Assembly: GCA_013911625.1 (NCBI GenBank)
Contig: JACESW010000038.1
Location: 1-8,925 of the forward strand
Direction of reading: 5' to 3'
Origin: Cryomorphaceae bacterium
GTDB taxonomy: Bacteria > Bacteroidota > Bacteroidia > Flavobacteriales > Schleiferiaceae
Length of the DNA stretch: 8,925 nt
Made by a program: the position numbers and the translations under genes. Shown one piece after another: positions 6,371-8,925 of the stretch; position 1 is the first letter of the stretch, and the number at the start of each line of letters is the position of its first letter. The notes beneath the pieces are model-generated. The model did not search any database. It worked only from the letters and a program-made list of their open reading frames with translations, and was not told the DNA's origin.

Positions 6371-7107
6371 TCAAACTCGGACTCATAGGAACTCCCATTG
6401 CTCATAGCCTTAGCCCTGAAATTCACCAAGGTTTTATAACAGCTGCCGGAATATCTGGGAGCTATGATTTGTTCGAGATGTCTAGCTTACCAAAAGAAGG
6501 TCTCAAAGCCTTTATGCAGCACCATGGTTTGATTGGACTAAACGTTACCATTCCATTTAAAGAAGAAGCTTTTAATGCTCTTGATAGCGTCGATGATGTT
6601 GCGAAAACACTCGGTGTGGTCAATACTGTTGTGCTAGAAAAGGATAGACTCATCGGGTACAATACAGATATCTACGGTATTCAAAAAAGTTTGATGTCCT
6701 TGGGATGCCCGCCCTGTAAAGCACTTGTGTTTGGTTCAGGCGGGGCCGCAAAAGCAGTATCTAAGGTCTTGAAAGACAATCGTTTTGAGGTATTAGTTCT
6801 TAGTCGAGGCAACACAGGCGCCTCGTATGATGATTTGAGCCAGGAAGTAGCGGCCGAATGCAAACTTTGGGTGAATTGCACCCCTGTGGGTACTGCCGGA
6901 ATTGACCCCCATCTTTTACCCTTACCTTATGCAGTATTAAGCGAGGAATTCGCCATATTTGACCTAGTATATAAACCCAACCCTACTCCCCTCATGAAGG
7001 AAGGCCTCCAAAGAGGTGCAAGCGTTTTAGGAGGTGAGAAAATGTTAATTGAGCAAGCGAAAAAATCATGGCAGTTGTTCCATGACGCTTACTACAAAAA
7101 TTTGTAG
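6367..7107 (+). CDS. aroE: Shikimate dehydrogenase (NADP-dependent)
   Basis: A 246-residue enzyme, slightly shorter than the roughly 270 residues of E. coli AroE, that reduces 3-dehydroshikimate to shikimate in the pathway to aromatic amino acids and folate. Family landmarks are intact: GLIGTPIAHSLSPEIH at 5-20 with shikimate-binding Ser14 and Ser16; NVTIPFK at 59-65 with catalytic Lys65; Asn86 in GVVNTVV; GYNTD at 97-101 with catalytic Asp101; the Rossmann glycine motif GSGGAAK at 123-129; NCTPVG at 170-175; and GGEKMLIEQA ending in substrate-binding Gln230. Odd point: CPPC at 114-117, just before the NADP-domain first strand, a CxxC not usual for this enzyme. The ATG overlaps the popT stop (ATGA) and the TAG directly precedes the next ATG, so it lies mid-operon. 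No other aromatic-pathway gene is nearby. Confidence 0.96.
   Translation: MIKLGLIGTPIAHSLSPEIHQGFITAAGISGSYDLFEMSSLPKEGLKAFMQHHGLIGLNVTIPFKEEAFNALDSVDDVAKTLGVVNTVVLEKDRLIGYNTDIYGIQKSLMSLGCPPCKALVFGSGGAAKAVSKVLKDNRFEVLVLSRGNTGASYDDLSQEVAAECKLWVNCTPVGTAGIDPHLLPLPYAVLSEEFAIFDLVYKPNPTPLMKEGLQRGASVLGGEKMLIEQAKKSWQLFHDAYYKNL
7075..7107 (+). promoter_or_regulatory. Inverted repeat and weak promoter-like pair at the aroE / DUF349 junction
   Basis: CTACAAA (7092-7098), AA, TTTGTAG (7101-7107) form a perfect 7-bp-arm inverted repeat whose last three bases are the aroE stop codon and which touches the next ATG. The same bases contain AAAATTTG (7097-7104), five of six fixed positions of TAnnTTTG, preceded at exactly 19 nt by TTG (7075-7077). 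An internal promoter here would start RNA at or near the DUF349 ATG, giving an almost leaderless message. The pattern is suggestive only and could be coincidence in AT-rich codons. Confidence 0.25.
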
Positions 7108-8925
7108 ATGATGAACCAAGAAGAATTGGACCCAAAGGAAGTGCAGCAAGAAACGCAAGAGCAAGCAGAAGCTCCACAAACTGAGGCGCAAGAGGAAGTA
7201 CAAGAAGTAATGGCAGCTGAAGTATCTGAAGGTGCGGAAGAAGCTACAGACGATCAGGTGCGTACTGTCGAAGCAGAGGACGATCATGAGGAACCAAAAG
7301 AGCAAAAGCTCCAGATTCCCGATTTCGATGCCTTGGATTTGGAACAATCTTTAGAAGCCATCAAACAACACGTTGGAAGTTATCCTCCACAACGCATTAA
7401 AGGGATTGTTGAAAGCGGTCGTTCGCGTATGTTGCGAGAGCTCAATGCACAACAAGCTGAGGCGAAAGAAAAATACCTCGCTGAAGGTGGGAACATCATT
7501 GACTTTAGATACGATCAGCCGATGCGCAAGCAACTCGGCGCCGTTTATGGCGGCTACCGTGATGCCTTAAGAAAGCACTACAATGATCTTGAGGCACAGC
7601 TGGTAACTAATCTGAGTACGAAGCTTGCGATCATCGAACAAATCAAAGAGCTACCAACATCTGAAGGGAGCGCCAAGGAAAAGTATGATACCTTCAAAGC
7701 CCTACGCGAGCAATGGAACAGTACAGGTCTCGTGCCGAAAGCAGATGCAAGAAATGTTTGGGCGAACTACAATCACCACGTTGACAATTTCTTCAACTTC
7801 CTGCGCTTGGCCTATGACCTAATTGACAAGGAATACAAGAATAACTTGGAAGAAAAGGTGGTCATGATCTCAGAACTCGAGGCAATGGTAGAAGGCGGTG
7901 CATCCGCTGAATTGTTTAGAGCGCTTCAAAAAGCACACAGCCGCTGGAAAAAAATTGGTCCTGTACCAAGAGAACAAAAAGACCTTATCTGGGAAAGATT
8001 CAAAGCCGTTACAGCCAAAATTCATAAGCACCGCGAGAAGTTCAACGAGACCCTCAAGGCTCGCAATGATGCTAAAATAGCTGCGAAACGTGCGGTAGTT
8101 GAAGGTATCAAAGGACTGACCGCTGAGCTACCTACAAAACACAGTGGTTGGCAAAAAGCCAGCAAAGCGCTCAATGAATACCGCGAAGAATTCAAAAATA
8201 TTGGCTTCGTGAAGAGCGAGGAAAACGATGCGGTTTGGGAGGATTATAAAGTAGCCCAAAGAGAGTTCAATCGTTTGAAAAACGCCTTCTACAAAGAGGA
8301 AAAAAAGTCGCACCGTGAAAGCATTGAGAAGAAGCGTGCTTTGATAGAATTGGCCCACAGCTTAAAAGATAGTGAAGACCTCGGGGGTGCTGCAAGTGCA
8401 TTGAAAAAGGCACAGGCAGATTGGAAGAAAACTGGATATGTACCGAAGAAAGAAGGCGACAAACTGTGGGAAGAATTCCGCGGTGCATGTAACCACTTCT
8501 TCGACCGAATGAACGGCCAACGCAAGGCTCGCGAGAAACAGGTAAGTGCAGCAAATAAGGCGAAAGAGGCTAAGTTGGCTGAACTCAAAGAAGCAAAAGT
8601 CACGAGCGTAGAAGACGCTGTTGCGCTTAGCGAAGCATGGGGTGCAATGGGCAGTCCTAATAGAAAACTTGATGCGCAGTTCAATGCGCTATTGGAAAAT
8701 AAGCTCAGTGGCCTAGGTTTGGATAAATCTGAACTTGAGCGCACCCTATTTGAAGCTAAGGTAAGAGCCCTCGTGGAAGCAGATGATCAGCAAGGGTTGC
8801 TGGCACAGCGTTCTTGGATTCGTGAGGAAACCGACAAAACCAAAAAGGAACTCCATCAGCTCGAGAACAATATTGCATTCTTTGGAAACGCAAAAGGCAA
8901 CCCACTATTGGAAGCTGCACAGAAG
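7108..8925 (+). CDS. DUF349-repeat coiled protein, 3' partial
   Basis: The frame is open for 606 codons and runs off the window. Start is ATG-ATG at 7108/7111, directly after the aroE stop; either ATG may be used. Residues 1-70 are an acidic Glu/Gln/Ala-rich, probably disordered tail. From about 72 the protein is charged and helical with DUF349 repeats, each centred on W..(I/T)G.VP followed by W..(F/Y). They fall at about 197-231 (EQWNSTGLVPKADARNVW), 273-309 (SRWKKIGPVPREQKDLIWERF), 352-388 (degenerate, EEFKNIGFVKSEENDAVW) and 432-467 (ADWKKTGYVPKKEGDKLWEEF). A fifth, eroded copy at about 504-538 has SEAWGAMGSP. No signal peptide or membrane span is seen, so it is probably cytoplasmic. I know of no established function for DUF349. 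Related Bacteroidota proteins are, as I recall, around 600-700 residues, so the stop is probably close to the right edge. Confidence 0.9.
   Translation, partial: MMNQEELDPKEVQQETQEQAEAPQTEAQEEVQEVMAAEVSEGAEEATDDQVRTVEAEDDHEEPKEQKLQIPDFDALDLEQSLEAIKQHVGSYPPQRIKGIVESGRSRMLRELNAQQAEAKEKYLAEGGNIIDFRYDQPMRKQLGAVYGGYRDALRKHYNDLEAQLVTNLSTKLAIIEQIKELPTSEGSAKEKYDTFKALREQWNSTGLVPKADARNVWANYNHHVDNFFNFLRLAYDLIDKEYKNNLEEKVVMISELEAMVEGGASAELFRALQKAHSRWKKIGPVPREQKDLIWERFKAVTAKIHKHREKFNETLKARNDAKIAAKRAVVEGIKGLTAELPTKHSGWQKASKALNEYREEFKNIGFVKSEENDAVWEDYKVAQREFNRLKNAFYKEEKKSHRESIEKKRALIELAHSLKDSEDLGGAASALKKAQADWKKTGYVPKKEGDKLWEEFRGACNHFFDRMNGQRKAREKQVSAANKAKEAKLAELKEAKVTSVEDAVALSEAWGAMGSPNRKLDAQFNALLENKLSGLGLDKSELERTLFEAKVRALVEADDQQGLLAQRSWIREETDKTKKELHQLENNIAFFGNAKGNPLLEAAQK

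Noticed and set aside
5872..6429. Minus-strand frames opposite popT and the start of aroE
   Set aside because: Both overlap well-supported plus-strand genes with family motifs; no independent coding signal.
7029..7044. Strong Shine-Dalgarno-like AGGAGGTGA shortly before an ATG, inside aroE
   Set aside because: The bases encode the conserved GGEKM motif of AroE and the ATG is in frame as Met226; starting there would give only a 21-residue tail. Bacteroidota rarely use such sites.
8289..8744. Open frame of 151 codons on the minus strand, Ser/Leu/Ala-rich
   Set aside because: It lies wholly inside the DUF349 gene, and its composition is what antisense reading of Lys/Glu/Ala codons gives. No family resemblance.
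4171..8925. A new defence or mobile system in the plus-strand operon
   Set aside because: No nuclease, toxin, reverse transcriptase, transposase or integrase motifs were found; popT and aroE are housekeeping genes and the composition is uniform with the rest of the window.

Overview
The window looks like ordinary core chromosome of a Bacteroidota bacterium, most likely from the Flavobacteriales or Cryomorphaceae-like lineages. Four things point there: a type IX secretion cargo ending in a gliding-motility-type C-terminal domain, TAnnTTTG-type promoter boxes, gene starts without Shine-Dalgarno sequences, and a TPR / DUF368 / aroE / DUF349 gene string that I remember as typical of the group (recollection, not checked). 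I see no tRNA, rRNA, CRISPR array, insertion sequence, integrase or attachment site, and no break in base composition that suggests transfer. Coding density is very high; the longest gap is the 155 bp at 4016-4170.

Left part (1-4015): a large secreted protein enters from outside the window and ends at 1437. It has a beta-propeller-like end, three PKD modules each with a cysteine pair, and a type B sorting domain. It converges with zero spacing on a minus-strand pair: a hexosamine-phosphate mutase (glmM-like, 4015 to 2636) followed 55 bp downstream by a NifS/IscS-type cysteine desulfurase (2580 to 1438). The desulfurase has its own good promoter box in the 55-bp gap.

Right part (4171-8925): a tightly packed plus-strand operon diverges from glmM. 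It encodes a cytoplasmic protein of about ten TPR units, a DUF368 membrane protein of the PopT polyprenyl-phosphate translocase family (8-nt overlap), shikimate dehydrogenase AroE (4-nt ATGA overlap) and a long DUF349-repeat protein (zero gap) that runs off the right edge still open.

Themes: glmM supplies amino-sugar precursor for peptidoglycan and popT recycles the lipid carrier used for the same wall, so the divergent region 4016-4170 may co-ordinate envelope synthesis (inference). The best candidates for undescribed biology are the TPR protein translationally coupled to popT and the DUF349 protein, both without known function. I found no clear new defence or mobile system.
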